33,917 nt of DNA from Casp-actino8 sp964614655 (GCA_964614655.1 CAZTPF010000021.1:1-33917); one strand, 5' to 3'. Shown: positions 15,415 through 24,574, counted from the first letter of the stretch. Numbers and translations: made by a program. Notes: a model not told the origin generated them from the sequence alone.

Positions 15415-16373
15415 CCCAGGACCTCCTGGGAGGCGGCCACGTCGGCGAGATAAGCGACGTCGTCGGCGGTGAGGCCCGAGCGGGCGATGTGGGGGAGCCG
15501 AAGGACCGATCCCTCGTATTCCTCGTCGAGGCGCGCGACTTCCCGGCGGTGCACTGCGCACTTGACGGCGCGAAAACGAGCCGCCGCTCCAAGGTCTCCG
15601 TCGGGCACGTCACCGGAGTCGACGAGTGCCTCCACGTCGGGAGCATGATCGACGCCGTTGACGACGATCGGACCGAGGCTCATGCCGATGTCGTCGTTCG
15701 GATCGGTGACGGCCTGCATCGTCTCGAGCAACTCGTTCACAGGAGTCGTCTCGGGGAGAGTCACGAGAACGAGACGTGATCGCTGCGGATCGCGCAACAT
15801 GTCGCGCACTTCGATGGCCTGTGATCGAAGCGGGCCACCGCGTACGGTCGACGCGATGTTGGCCGGCGATCGCAGAAGCGACAGTGCGTGTCCGGCCGCC
15901 GGACCGTCGACGAGAACCAGGTCGTGCGGTCCGTCGGGTCCGGCCAGTCCGACGAGGTGTTTGATCTTGCCGAGGACGAGTAGATCGTCGATGCCGGGCG
16001 CGGCACTGGCCACCACGTCGACCACTCCGGTCGAGACGAGACGTTTCGCCAATCGGGCGAGACCTTGGGTGGCGAGATAGTCCTGCAATGCCTCGGATGC
16101 CGACAGCGTTCGCAGATGTATCGAACCCGACCCAGTGGGGCCGCGACGCTCGCTCACCAGATCGCCGTCGTACGAGGCGCCATCACCCGCCGAACCACCG
16201 AGCAGCACGTCGAGACCGGGGCGGCCGTCAAGCGTCACAACCAGCACACGAAGACCGAGATTGGCTGCAGCGTTGGCCAGAACTGCCGTTACCGTTGTCT
16301 TGCCGACACCCCCTTTGCCGGCCACCACGACCAGACGTGTCGCGGTGAACAACCGGTCAGAAGCAGACGTCAT
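15411..16373 (-). CDS. Get3/ArsA-like ATPase, first subunit of a pair
   Basis: 320 aa from ATG 16373. P-loop VVAGKGGVGKTTVTAVLAN with the signature Lys, VVTLDGRPGLDVLL after beta-2, and LVLVDGPAAGHALSLLRSP as the Walker B/switch region. The C-terminus ends VAYLADVAASQEVLG. It is smaller than ArsA and has a single ATPase domain. It is divergent from nfeD, with only 11 bp between start codons, and is followed by its partner with a 4-bp overlap. A role in handling membrane or tail-anchored proteins is inferred from the fold only. Confidence 0.82.
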   Translation of the reverse strand: MTSASDRLFTATRLVVVAGKGGVGKTTVTAVLANAAANLGLRVLVVTLDGRPGLDVLLGGSAGDGASYDGDLVSERRGPTGSGSIHLRTLSASEALQDYLATQGLARLAKRLVSTGVVDVVASAAPGIDDLLVLGKIKHLVGLAGPDGPHDLVLVDGPAAGHALSLLRSPANIASTVRGGPLRSQAIEVRDMLRDPQRSRLVLVTLPETTPVNELLETMQAVTDPNDDIGMSLGPIVVNGVDHAPDVEALVDSGDVPDGDLGAAARFRAVKCAVHRREVARLDEEYEGSVLRLPHIARSGLTADDVAYLADVAASQEVLG

Positions 16374-16384
16374 CGGAGGCACTC

Positions 16385-17755
16385 GTGCGCAGACTAGCGA
16401 TCCTTCTCGTTGCAGTCGGAGGCGTGCTCGGCGTTCTCGGTGTGTCATCGGTATCGGCACAGACACCGAGTAATGACGTCACCGACGAGGCGACCACCGG
16501 CTCTGATGATCTGGGCTTGCCCGCCGTCGACGTGTTGCAGGTGTCGGGCCTCGTCGATTCGATCGTGGCCGACGAGATCGAGAATGCCATCGAGCGTGCG
16601 GCCGACGACGGTTCGCAGGCGATCATCTTGCAGATCAATTCGAAGGCATCTGTCATCGGTCGCGACAAGATGCGCGATCTCTACGAACTCATCGAGTCGG
16701 CACCGGTTCCGGTGGCCATCTGGGTCGGACCGTCGGGAGCCCGTGCCACCGGCCTGGTCGCACAGTTGTTGTCGGCCGCCGACGCGACCGGAATGGCTCC
16801 GGGTGCTCGTATCGGTCGCACCGGTGTGCCGCTCACCGATTCGGTCGACTTCGGTGCGGCGACCGAGTTGCTACGCAATCAGACCCTCGGCTTCCAGGAG
16901 GCCCGTCAGCAAGGTGCTCTGAAGCTCGAGATCAGTGACGAAGGTGCGCCCACCATTCGCAACATGGTGTTCGCGCTCGACGGGCTCGTGATCGACGGTG
17001 TCGAACTCGACACGGCGGTCGAATCGTTGAACGACGACGGAACGGTGTCGAACGACATCACCGTGGTCCGGTTCCAGAAACTGGGCCTCTTGAATCAGCT
17101 CTTCCACACGGCGGCCAGCCCCCCGGTGGCCTACCTGCTTCTCATCATCGGTCTCGCACTCCTCGTGTTCGAGTTGTTCACCGCCGGTATCGGAGTGGCC
17201 GGCGTGGTCGGAGCGGCGTGCGCGCTCCTCGGGTTCTATGGGCTCGGCGAACTCCCCGAACGTGGTTGGGCACTGGCCTTCATCATCGGTTCGATGATCG
17301 CATTCGCAATCGACGTCCAAGTCGGTATTCCACGGTTCTGGACCGGCGTCGGCCTCGTCCTCTTCGCACTCGGTTCGTGGTTCTTGTTCCCGACCTTCGA
17401 CCAGCAGAACCTGCGCCCGTCCTGGTTGACCCTTCTCGTCGGTGTCGGCGGTATCGCCCTCACCTTCGTCTCGGGTATGCCGAGCATGACCCGTACACGT
17501 TTCGCCACTCCGACCATCGGACGCGAGCGACTCATCGGCCAGTTGGGTCGCGCCGTCACCGACATCGCCCCCGACGGATCCCTCCAGATCGAGGGGGCGC
17601 GTTGGAAGGCGCGTACCAATCGTGCGACCCCGGTGAAGGCCGGTGAGTCGGCTCGAGTGGTGGCGATCGACGGAGTCACTCTCGAGGTCGAGCCCGAGGA
17701 AGGCGGTGCCCGCGACTACCGCGAGCGCCGGAGCAAGACGACGACCGAGCAGTGA
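16385..17755 (+). CDS. NfeD-family membrane protein with ClpP-like domain
   Basis: 456 aa from GTG 16385, with GGAGG at 16375-16379. The signal sequence (MRRLAILLVAVGGVLGVLG) is followed by an extracytoplasmic ClpP/SppA-type domain (about 48-235: VLQVSGLVDSIVADEIENAI, PVAIWVGPSGARATG, GMAPGARIG). Membrane segments follow (about 245-355), then the NfeD OB-fold (GRERLIGQLGRAVTDIAPDG, VEPEEG). In active homologues the loop after GARA contains the Ser nucleophile (ASAG); here it reads TGLV, so the protease domain may be inactive. It overlaps alkB by 4 bp (GTGA). NfeD proteins often act with a stomatin/flotillin partner, which is not in the window. Confidence 0.85.
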   Translation: MRRLAILLVAVGGVLGVLGVSSVSAQTPSNDVTDEATTGSDDLGLPAVDVLQVSGLVDSIVADEIENAIERAADDGSQAIILQINSKASVIGRDKMRDLYELIESAPVPVAIWVGPSGARATGLVAQLLSAADATGMAPGARIGRTGVPLTDSVDFGAATELLRNQTLGFQEARQQGALKLEISDEGAPTIRNMVFALDGLVIDGVELDTAVESLNDDGTVSNDITVVRFQKLGLLNQLFHTAASPPVAYLLLIIGLALLVFELFTAGIGVAGVVGAACALLGFYGLGELPERGWALAFIIGSMIAFAIDVQVGIPRFWTGVGLVLFALGSWFLFPTFDQQNLRPSWLTLLVGVGGIALTFVSGMPSMTRTRFATPTIGRERLIGQLGRAVTDIAPDGSLQIEGARWKARTNRATPVKAGESARVVAIDGVTLEVEPEEGGARDYRERRSKTTTEQ

Positions 17756-18348
17756 CACTCTTCGGCGAATCGCCGACGCGGGAACTTCTCCCGTACGACG
17801 GGAGCGCGATCTTCCACGAGTGGGTGCTCGGCACCGAGTCACACGAAGATCTCCTCACCGCGCTCGTGACCGAGTTGGAGTGGGAACAGAAGCATCTCGT
17901 GATGTTCGGCCGGGAAGTTGCCGAACCCCGTCTCAGTGCCTGGTACGGCGACGAGCGCTACACCTATTCGGGTGTCACGCTGGAGCCCCGCGCCTTCACA
18001 CCCACTCTCGAACGGCTGAAACTTCTCTGCGAACACTGGGCGGGTTCGCGCTTCAATTCGGTCCTGGTCAACCTCTACCGCAACGGTGACGACAGCATGG
18101 GTTGGCACGCCGACGACGAGCCCGAGTTGGGTGTCGAACCCGTGATCGCATCGCTGAGTCTCGGGGCCACTCGGCGATTCAAGTTCCGTCATCGTCGGAC
18201 CCGCGAGATCGTCGACCACGACCTCACCGGAGGATCGCTGCTCGTGATGAGTGGCGCATCCCAGTCGGCCTGGATGCATTCGATCCCGAAGCAGAAGCGC
18301 GTGGCCGACGCGCGCGTGAACCTGACCTTCCGTTCGATCACCCGGTGA
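17752..18348 (+). CDS. alkB: AlkB-like 2-oxoglutarate/Fe(II) dioxygenase
   Basis: 198 aa from GTG 17752, which overlaps the nfeD stop. The double-stranded beta-helix keeps the iron ligands His119 and Asp121 (GWHADDEPELG) and His176 (WMHSIPK), and the 2OG-binding Arg in RVNLTFR (188-194). NLYRNGDDSMGWH and ASLSLGATRRFKFRHR are typical of ALKBH2/3-like bacterial AlkB. It would remove methyl groups from 1-methyladenine or 3-methylcytosine in DNA or RNA by oxidation. Its 3' end overlaps that of the convergent selB gene by 11 bp. Confidence 0.9.
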   Translation: MTLFGESPTRELLPYDGSAIFHEWVLGTESHEDLLTALVTELEWEQKHLVMFGREVAEPRLSAWYGDERYTYSGVTLEPRAFTPTLERLKLLCEHWAGSRFNSVLVNLYRNGDDSMGWHADDEPELGVEPVIASLSLGATRRFKFRHRRTREIVDHDLTGGSLLVMSGASQSAWMHSIPKQKRVADARVNLTFRSITR

Positions 18349-20065
18349 TCGGGCGGTCGAGACGCGGTCCTTCGATTCTCACGTCACCGCGGCGTCGGGT
18401 GATGCCACGACTGTCGAGCTCGGTGGCCAGGGGAACCGCGTGCTTGCGGGTGACGCCGAGCTCGTCCCGGAACTGCGACAACGTGAACCCCTCGGCATCT
18501 CGATCGATCAGTCGTCGGGCGATCGACCGGGCTGTCTCGAGAGCCTCGACGTGGAACCACAGGCCGTCGCATTCGACGAGAACACCTGCTCTTTCGAGGC
18601 GACGCAGATCACCGGGGGAGACGTTCGACGGTGCTTCCGGTGCGCACCCCTGGGATCGGAGCTGTTCGATCACCGGATGAGTCAGAAGCGGGTCGATCGT
18701 GCCGGGTCGGCGCACACGATCGCCGTCGACGACGAGATCGTCCATCGTGACGAGCAGCGCTCGGAGTCGTTCGTCGAGGAGTCCGATGTCGAAGCCGTCG
18801 GCTCCAGCGCGATCGACGGCGTCGACCAGTTCGTGGCGTGCTCGGCCGAGGACGTCGGTATCGACCACCCAACGACCGACGTCGGGTTCGCGGAGCACTC
18901 CCGTGAGTCGTCGGAGTTCGTCGGACTCGATCCACCCGCGCTCGGCGACGATCCGTTCGACCGAACGGTCGGGAGTCGCTCGGGAGACGGGACGGACGGG
19001 AGAGACGTCGAGAATCTCGCCACCACCGATCGTCTCGCTTCGACCGCTGTCGCGAACGACGAAGCGGTCGCCGGGGAGGAGAGGGAAGGGACGATCGAGA
19101 TGTACTCGGACGAATCCCGAGGTACCCGGATCGAGGGCATCGGGACCGATCACTCGGAGTCGAGCTGGAACATCGGCCGATCCGATGTGCACGCGATAGG
19201 CGCCGCGTCTCGACACCGGATGGGTGAGCGATCCGAGAACGCTCAGCGAGGCGTCGAACCGATCGGTGTGATGCCACTCGTCGGCACGAGTGATCACGTC
19301 GCCGCGAGTCACGTCGGCGTGCTCGATCCCCGAGAGATTGAGGGCGACCCGATGACCGGGACCGATCGACTGCACCGAGCGACCGTGGTTCTGGATCGAA
19401 CGAATTCGGCACGGACGAAGATCGGGTCCGACGATCATCGTGTCGCCCACCGCGAACGAACCATCGATCGACGTTCCGGTCACGACCGTTCCACTTCCCT
19501 TGGCGGCGAACGAACGATCGACGAAGAGTCGCGGTCGATCTCGATCGGTCACGGTGGGCGACGTGTCGAGCAGCCCGTCTATGGCGGCGAGCAGTTCCGG
19601 AAGTCCCAGTCCGGTGTGACTCGACACGGCCACCACCGGGGCCTCGGCCAGAAATGTTTTCTGCACACGATCGTCGAGTTCGAGTCGAGCCAGTTCGAGT
19701 TCGTCGTCGTCGACGAGGTCGGCCTTGGTGATCACGACGACGCCGCGAGCAAGACCCATGAGATCGAGGATTCGCAGATGCTCTTCCGACTGGGGCATCC
19801 ACCCCTCCCGCGCGTCGACGACGAACAGGCAGCCCTGGACCGCCCCGACCCCGGCGAGCATGTTGCCGATGAACCGAACGTGTCCGGGAACGTCGACGAA
19901 CGAGACCTCGTGTCCGCCGGGAGTTCGGAGGTGTGCGAAGCCGAGATCGATCGTGAGCCCTCGTTCGCGCTCTTCGGCCCAGCGATCGGGGTCGATGCCG
20001 GTGAGAGTCTTCACGAGGGTCGATTTCCCGTGGTCGACGTGGCCGGCGGTGGCGAGAACGGTCAT
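18338..20065 (-). CDS. selB: Selenocysteine-specific elongation factor SelB
   Basis: 575 aa (E. coli SelB 614). GTPase motifs are complete: GHVDHGKST (8-16), ERERGLTIDLGFA (switch I), VDVPGHVRFIGNM (switch II) and ITKADL. Domains 2-3 carry FAAKGSGTVVTGTSIDG and DRFVVRDSGRSETIGGG. The C-terminal third is made of winged-helix domains (ISRRLIDRD-like RRLIDRDAEGFTLSQFRDELGVTRKHAVPLATELDSRGI) that bind the SECIS hairpin. The product delivers Sec-tRNA to UGA codons. The start overlaps the selA stop (ATGA). The tRNA-Sec and selD genes are not in this window. Confidence 0.95.
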   Translation of the reverse strand: MTVLATAGHVDHGKSTLVKTLTGIDPDRWAEERERGLTIDLGFAHLRTPGGHEVSFVDVPGHVRFIGNMLAGVGAVQGCLFVVDAREGWMPQSEEHLRILDLMGLARGVVVITKADLVDDDELELARLELDDRVQKTFLAEAPVVAVSSHTGLGLPELLAAIDGLLDTSPTVTDRDRPRLFVDRSFAAKGSGTVVTGTSIDGSFAVGDTMIVGPDLRPCRIRSIQNHGRSVQSIGPGHRVALNLSGIEHADVTRGDVITRADEWHHTDRFDASLSVLGSLTHPVSRRGAYRVHIGSADVPARLRVIGPDALDPGTSGFVRVHLDRPFPLLPGDRFVVRDSGRSETIGGGEILDVSPVRPVSRATPDRSVERIVAERGWIESDELRRLTGVLREPDVGRWVVDTDVLGRARHELVDAVDRAGADGFDIGLLDERLRALLVTMDDLVVDGDRVRRPGTIDPLLTHPVIEQLRSQGCAPEAPSNVSPGDLRRLERAGVLVECDGLWFHVEALETARSIARRLIDRDAEGFTLSQFRDELGVTRKHAVPLATELDSRGITRRRGDVRIEGPRLDRPITG

Positions 20066-21351
20066 GAAGGGCCGAGTCGGCGGAGAGCAGCGACGAGGTG
20101 AGGATCGTCTTCGGGCGTCACCGTCCGCAGATCGAGAATCGTTCGATCGTCGCGAACTCGTGCGACGATCGGAACAGGCTCATGCCGTAGGACGACGGTG
20201 ACGTCGCCCTCGATCTCGACTCCGAACGATGGGATGTGAGCACCTGGAGTACTGCCGGCTCCGGGAAGCGAATCGCAGGCGACGACCCGACCGAGTCCTG
20301 CCTCTCCCACCACGTCGTCGGCGCGGCGTCGTAGCGAGTCGGCAGAAGCCGTCGCCATCGTCCAGAACGGAACCCGTTCGCAGACGGTGCGATCGAGGTA
20401 CGACATCATCACGTCGTGGAGGACCGACAGCACCAGACCCCCGGGGCGCAGTGCTCGAGCCAAGGGGTGCGCGGCACATCGCGCGACGAGGTCGGCTCGT
20501 CCGGCGATCACACCGGATTGAGGGCCGCCGAGAAGTTTGTCGCCGCTGAACGTGACCAGCGAGGCTCCGGCTTCCAGAGCTTGTTTGGCGGCCGGTTCGC
20601 CTCGTAGCCAGTCCGGTGGCCCGGACGTGACCCAGGGGCAGGCCTCGTCGAGCAGTCCCGATCCGATGTCGGCCACCACGTCGACACCGAGTGTGGAGAG
20701 CTGCGACACCGGAGTCTCCTCGACGAAGCCTTCGACGCGGTAGTTCGAGGGATGCACTTTCAGAACGAGAGCGACGTCACTTCCTTTGCGGTCGATCGCT
20801 TTGCGGTAGTCGCTCAACCGAGTGCGATTCGTCGTGCCTACGTCGACGAGTCGAGCTCCGGACTGTTCCATGACTTCGGGAACGCGAAAGCCCCCGCCGA
20901 TCTCGACGCTCTCGCCTCGACTCACTGCGACGTCGCGATCTTGAGCGAGCGCGGCCAGTACCAGAAGAACTGCGGCGGCGTTGTTGTTGACGACCATGGC
21001 CGCTTCGGCTCCGACGGCCCGTGCGAGAAGTCGACCGACTCCCGACTGCCGACTTCCTCGCCGACCGGTTGCGAGGTCGAATTCGAGATTCTGTGCTCGG
21101 GCCTCGACGTGGGCGGCGACGGGCGAACGACCGAGATTGGTGTGGGCGATCACCCCTGTGGCGTTGATGACCGGTTGCAGCAGCGCCAACCGCAACTCGA
21201 TCGCTCGTCGCTCGGCCGTCTGGTGATCACCCGATGCGATGGCCTGACGGGCCACGTCGACCAGGAGCGGATGGGGGAGATCGATGTGAGAGAGCGATCG
21301 GGCGAGCGTGTCGACCGACGGTGGTCGCGGAGTCGTCTCGTCGGAGCCCAT
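20062..21351 (-). CDS. selA: L-seryl-tRNA(Sec) selenium transferase SelA
   Basis: 429 aa from ATG 21351; the frame is open to 21435, but the added residues are Arg-rich and lack the SelA start pattern. PSVDTLARSL near the N-terminus, VINATGVIAHTNLGRSP (61-77) and the PLP-lysine motif TFSGDKLLGGPQSG with Lys272 identify SelA, as do EIGGGFRVPEVMEQSGA and VGTTNRTRLSDY. It converts Ser-tRNA(Sec) to Sec-tRNA(Sec) using selenophosphate. It is first in the selA-selB operon, divergent from fxsA with 84 bp between starts. The N-terminal region is slightly shorter than in E. coli (463 aa). Confidence 0.95.
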   Translation of the reverse strand: MGSDETTPRPPSVDTLARSLSHIDLPHPLLVDVARQAIASGDHQTAERRAIELRLALLQPVINATGVIAHTNLGRSPVAAHVEARAQNLEFDLATGRRGSRQSGVGRLLARAVGAEAAMVVNNNAAAVLLVLAALAQDRDVAVSRGESVEIGGGFRVPEVMEQSGARLVDVGTTNRTRLSDYRKAIDRKGSDVALVLKVHPSNYRVEGFVEETPVSQLSTLGVDVVADIGSGLLDEACPWVTSGPPDWLRGEPAAKQALEAGASLVTFSGDKLLGGPQSGVIAGRADLVARCAAHPLARALRPGGLVLSVLHDVMMSYLDRTVCERVPFWTMATASADSLRRRADDVVGEAGLGRVVACDSLPGAGSTPGAHIPSFGVEIEGDVTVVLRHEPVPIVARVRDDRTILDLRTVTPEDDPHLVAALRRLGPS

Positions 21352-21435
21352 CGCCCGGAACGCTAGTCCCGAGTCGAAGACTTCGATCCTCGTGGCCGCA
21401 CGAACCCGACGCACCACCCTGGTTAGGGTGAACAC

Positions 21436-21888
21436 GTGATCCTGTTCCTGCTCTTCATCGTCATTCCGGTGGCCGAGCTCTACGTGATCATCCGAGTCGG
21501 TTCGTCGATCGGTTTCCTCAACACCCTCGGACTCATCGTTCTCATCGCCGTTCTCGGCAGTTGGCTCGTGAAGCGCGAGGGGATCAGGGTCTGGACGAAG
21601 TTCAATCGCAGCGTCCTCGACGGAAGAGTGCCCACACGCGAAATCGTCGACGGGGTGCTCATCATGATGGCGGGTGCTCTGCTTCTTGCACCGGGTTTCG
21701 TGACTGACGTCTTTGCGATCCTCGTTCTCTTTCCACCCACCCGGATGGTGTTCCGGGGGATGCTGCTACGACGCGCCCGCGCCGGAACCACGATTCTGGG
21801 TGGCTTCGGAACACCGCCACGACCCCCGGGCCGTCGCCCCGGCGACGTGATCGACACCGATGGCACCGAACCTCACGGAGAACTCTGA
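21436..21888 (+). CDS. fxsA: FxsA-family membrane protein
   Basis: 150 aa from GTG 21436. Starts with LFLLFIVIPVAELYVIIRVGSSIGFLNTL, the FxsA signature, and has further membrane segments to about residue 100 (MMAGALLLAPGFVTDVFAILVLFPPTR). The cytoplasmic tail is Gly/Pro/Arg-rich. In E. coli FxsA is known for suppressing F-plasmid exclusion of phage T7; the normal role is unclear. A single gene, divergent from selA and convergent with the GerMN lipoprotein gene 4 bp away. Confidence 0.88.
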   Translation: MILFLLFIVIPVAELYVIIRVGSSIGFLNTLGLIVLIAVLGSWLVKREGIRVWTKFNRSVLDGRVPTREIVDGVLIMMAGALLLAPGFVTDVFAILVLFPPTRMVFRGMLLRRARAGTTILGGFGTPPRPPGRRPGDVIDTDGTEPHGEL

Positions 21889-21892
21889 TCGA

Positions 21893-22474
21893 TCAGGTGA
21901 GCGATCCGATGAGCGACGAGTAATCGCTCGCCAACAGCGGTCTTTCGAGCACCTCACCGGAGGCACCGGGAACGGCGACGTCGACTTCGTCGCTCAGCAC
22001 ACGAACCGACGAAATGTCGAGATTCTTGAAGAGTGAGAGCACCACTTGAGCCAAGAGAAGTCGCTGTTCGCTCCCGGCCAGGTCGAGAAAAGTGGACGAC
22101 ACACTGATCTCGGCGACGTCACTGTTGAGACGGGAGTTCTCGATGACGAGGGGAGAGATCGACAGAGACGATCGCAGATCGTTGGCCAACTCGAACTCGG
22201 AGAGACCTGATGCCAACGAGTCGATGATCGACTGCGGTGTGAGCGGGGAGAGCGACAGACGGGGACGACTCACCACTTCGTCACCGCGAATGAGGTAGAC
22301 GATGATCGGCTCGACCGGGCGCGGAATACCGTCGTCGGGTCCGCCGATCTCGATGCGACGATCGTCGCCGAGCCGATTGGCCGACGACTCGGTTCCGAAG
22401 CTGCACGACGCGACGAGGATCGAGCAGGCGATCGCGAGAACCGACCGAGACAGGACTGTCGAACCACGCATCAT
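21893..22474 (-). CDS. GerMN-domain lipoprotein
   Basis: 193 aa. The signal peptide ends in the lipobox LVASC (about residues 20-24), so the protein is lipid-anchored. About residues 55-185 look like a GerMN domain: EPIIVYLIRGDEVVSRPR, LTPQSIIDSLASGLSEFE, VAEISVSSTFLDLAGSEQRLLLAQVVLSLFKNLDISSVRVLSDE. The domain is known from spore germination proteins and LpqB. It follows the sensor kinase gene with a 4-bp overlap, giving the regulator-kinase-lipoprotein order of mtrA-mtrB-lpqB. It probably modulates the kinase from outside the membrane (inference). It is shorter than LpqB and lacks the C-terminal propeller. Confidence 0.82.
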   Translation of the reverse strand: MMRGSTVLSRSVLAIACSILVASCSFGTESSANRLGDDRRIEIGGPDDGIPRPVEPIIVYLIRGDEVVSRPRLSLSPLTPQSIIDSLASGLSEFELANDLRSSLSISPLVIENSRLNSDVAEISVSSTFLDLAGSEQRLLLAQVVLSLFKNLDISSVRVLSDEVDVAVPGASGEVLERPLLASDYSSLIGSLT

Positions 22475-23871
22475 TCGTCCTCCTCCTCGACCACGTCGAG
22501 TTCGAACGAGAAGCGGGCGCCCCCGCTCGGGCTCGAACCGATCGTCAGACGCGATCCCATGGATCGAAGGTGACCGTCGGCGATCGAGAGACCGAGTCCC
22601 GAACCAGGGAGACCTTGTGAGCGGCGGCCACGACTGAACGGCTCGAGAACCGATTCTCGTTCGTTCTCACCGATACCCGGACCGTCGTCGTCGACGTGAA
22701 CCACGAGTTTCGGCTGTGCTGCACCGTCGCCGTTCGATTCGATTCGCAGTGCCGTGACCCCTCCGGCGTAGAGCGCGGCGTTGCTGATGAGGTTGCCGAA
22801 GACGTGCTTCAGACGAGTCACGTCGACGCGCACACTGACCTGTGACAGATCGAGATCGGTCGTGAAGACGTGGGGAGGCAATTCGAAGTTCTTCATGATC
22901 GCCGCAAAGAGGGCGTCGGCCTGTCGGATCGTGAGGTTGGCTCGGTCGGAACCGGAGGACTGTCGTCCGAGGACCAGAAGGTCCTCGAGCATCCGTTCGA
23001 ACTCGGAGACCTCGGTCCCCAGATTGTCGACCAGCCCTCCGAGATTCGTCGGCAGAGCGTCCTTCTGCATCTGCAAGATGTCGGTCGTACCGCGCAAGGC
23101 GGTGAGCGGCGAACGCAGTTCGTGCGCCGCCTGAGCCGCGAAGCGGGATTCGGCTTCGAGTCGGTGCTGAAGCGACTCCGCCATCTGATTGAACGAATGC
23201 GAGATACGGGCGAGGTCGGGTTCACGCGGGATGCGGACTCGCGCCTCGAGATCTCCGGAACTGAGTTCGACCGACGTGGTGCTGATCTCTTTGAGCGGTT
23301 CCATCACCCGTCTCGACAGCCAGAAGCCGATGAGGGCACCGCCGATCGAGCTGATGAACACCCCGATGAGGAGGGCCCGGCGGATCGCGTTGACGGTGTC
23401 CTGGATCTCCGAGAGCGACGACACTCCCACGTAGGCGAGTTGACGATCGGCACCGATCGTCATGGGGAAGGTGACGAAATAAGCCGGTTGTCCGTTCAGG
23501 AGGCTTCGCTGATCGGCCGGTTCCCCGATCTCGGCGCGTCCGAGGAGATCGGACGGAACGTTGCCGACGCCGATGCCGGCACTGAGCGACAGCCATTCGT
23601 CGTCGACTTTCATGAGGGCTCGATACGACGGGCTGATCGTGGGGATCGAGGTGAGCGCGTCGGCTGGATCCTCTCCGGCGAGGATCGCGCGAGCCACCAG
23701 TTCGGCGTGTACGAACGACTGTTGCTGGGCGGCCGACTCTCGTTGGCGAAGCAGATACGACTGAGCGCTCGACCACGTGATGCCCGACGCGACGAGAGAG
23801 ATGGCGAGTCCGACGAGTCCACCGATGATCACGGCCTTGCCGCGCAGTGACACTCGCTCACTGACGTTCAC
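22471..23871 (-). CDS. Sensor histidine kinase
   Basis: 466 aa. Two membrane segments (about 12-33 and 166-186) enclose an extracellular sensor of about 130 residues. A HAMP domain follows (RRVMEPLKEISTTSVELSSGDL, 188-208). The dimerisation domain has the phospho-acceptor His250 in AQAAHELRSPLTALRG. ATPase motifs are the N box (HVFGNLISNAALYAGG), G1 (VDDDGPGIG) and G2 (GSGLGLSIADGH). It is downstream of, and 10 bp from, an OmpR-family regulator gene and upstream of a GerMN lipoprotein gene. The signal is unknown. GGVTALRIESN between N and G1 is otherwise ordinary. Confidence 0.92.
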   Translation of the reverse strand: MNVSERVSLRGKAVIIGGLVGLAISLVASGITWSSAQSYLLRQRESAAQQQSFVHAELVARAILAGEDPADALTSIPTISPSYRALMKVDDEWLSLSAGIGVGNVPSDLLGRAEIGEPADQRSLLNGQPAYFVTFPMTIGADRQLAYVGVSSLSEIQDTVNAIRRALLIGVFISSIGGALIGFWLSRRVMEPLKEISTTSVELSSGDLEARVRIPREPDLARISHSFNQMAESLQHRLEAESRFAAQAAHELRSPLTALRGTTDILQMQKDALPTNLGGLVDNLGTEVSEFERMLEDLLVLGRQSSGSDRANLTIRQADALFAAIMKNFELPPHVFTTDLDLSQVSVRVDVTRLKHVFGNLISNAALYAGGVTALRIESNGDGAAQPKLVVHVDDDGPGIGENERESVLEPFSRGRRSQGLPGSGLGLSIADGHLRSMGSRLTIGSSPSGGARFSFELDVVEEEDE

Positions 23872-23881
23872 GTCGCACCGA

Positions 23882-24574
23882 TCAGTCCGTGGGATCGACG
23901 ATGCGGAAACCTCGACCGCGCACCGTCACGAGAAGATCCGAGGCTCCGACGGCGGCGAGTTTGGCGCGCAGACGGTAGATCTGCGTGTCGACGAGACGAG
24001 TCTCACCGAGATAGTCGTATCCCCACACCTGTTCGAGGAGATCGGCCTTCGACAGAATGCGACCACTGGCCAGAAGAAGTTCGCCCAGCACCTTGAACTC
24101 GGTCTTGGTCAGGTGAAGCTCCTGGCCGTCGAACGACACTTCGCCGGTGTCGAAGTTGATGGCGAAGCCGGCCCGATCGAGGCTGGGGATCGGCTCGTCG
24201 TTCGACGCTCCCTCGATCCGTCGCATGAGGGCCGCCAAACGGGCCCGTAGTTCCTTCAGCTCGATGGGCTTCGACAAGAAATCGTCGGCACCGGCCTCGA
24301 GTGCGCGAATGACGTCGTTGCTGTCGCTGAAGGCAGTGAGGATCACGAGCGGGATGTCGTGCTGAAGACGGAGACGCTGCACCACTTCGATGCCGTCCAT
24401 ACCGGGTAGCCGCAGGTCGATCACGGCCAGATCGGGATTCTCGGACGCAGCGAGAGCGATACCGACCTCGCCGGATTCGGCTTCGATCACGTGGTGACCG
24501 TCGTGCCCGAAGGCCGTGGCCATCACCGATCTGATCGACTGGTCGTCTTCGACGAGAAGGATCCGGTACGTCAC
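23882..24574 (-). CDS. OmpR-family response regulator
   Basis: 230 aa from GTG 24574. The receiver has Asp10/Asp11, phospho-acceptor Asp53 (AVIDLRLPG), Thr80 and Lys102 (FLSKPIEL). The C-terminal winged helix contains LTKTEFKVLGELLLASGRILSKADLLEQVWGYDYLGETRLVDTQIYRLRAKL and ends TVRGRGFRIVD in the usual way. It is first in the regulator-kinase-lipoprotein operon. The tandem 11-bp direct repeat at 24622-24643, about 50 bp upstream, is the kind of site OmpR-family dimers bind, so autoregulation is likely. Confidence 0.93.
   Translation of the reverse strand: MTYRILLVEDDQSIRSVMATAFGHDGHHVIEAESGEVGIALAASENPDLAVIDLRLPGMDGIEVVQRLRLQHDIPLVILTAFSDSNDVIRALEAGADDFLSKPIELKELRARLAALMRRIEGASNDEPIPSLDRAGFAINFDTGEVSFDGQELHLTKTEFKVLGELLLASGRILSKADLLEQVWGYDYLGETRLVDTQIYRLRAKLAAVGASDLLVTVRGRGFRIVDPTD

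Noticed and set aside
18440..20101. 553-aa plus-strand open frame opposite selB
   Set aside because: Antisense to a clear SelB; no domain is recognisable in it.
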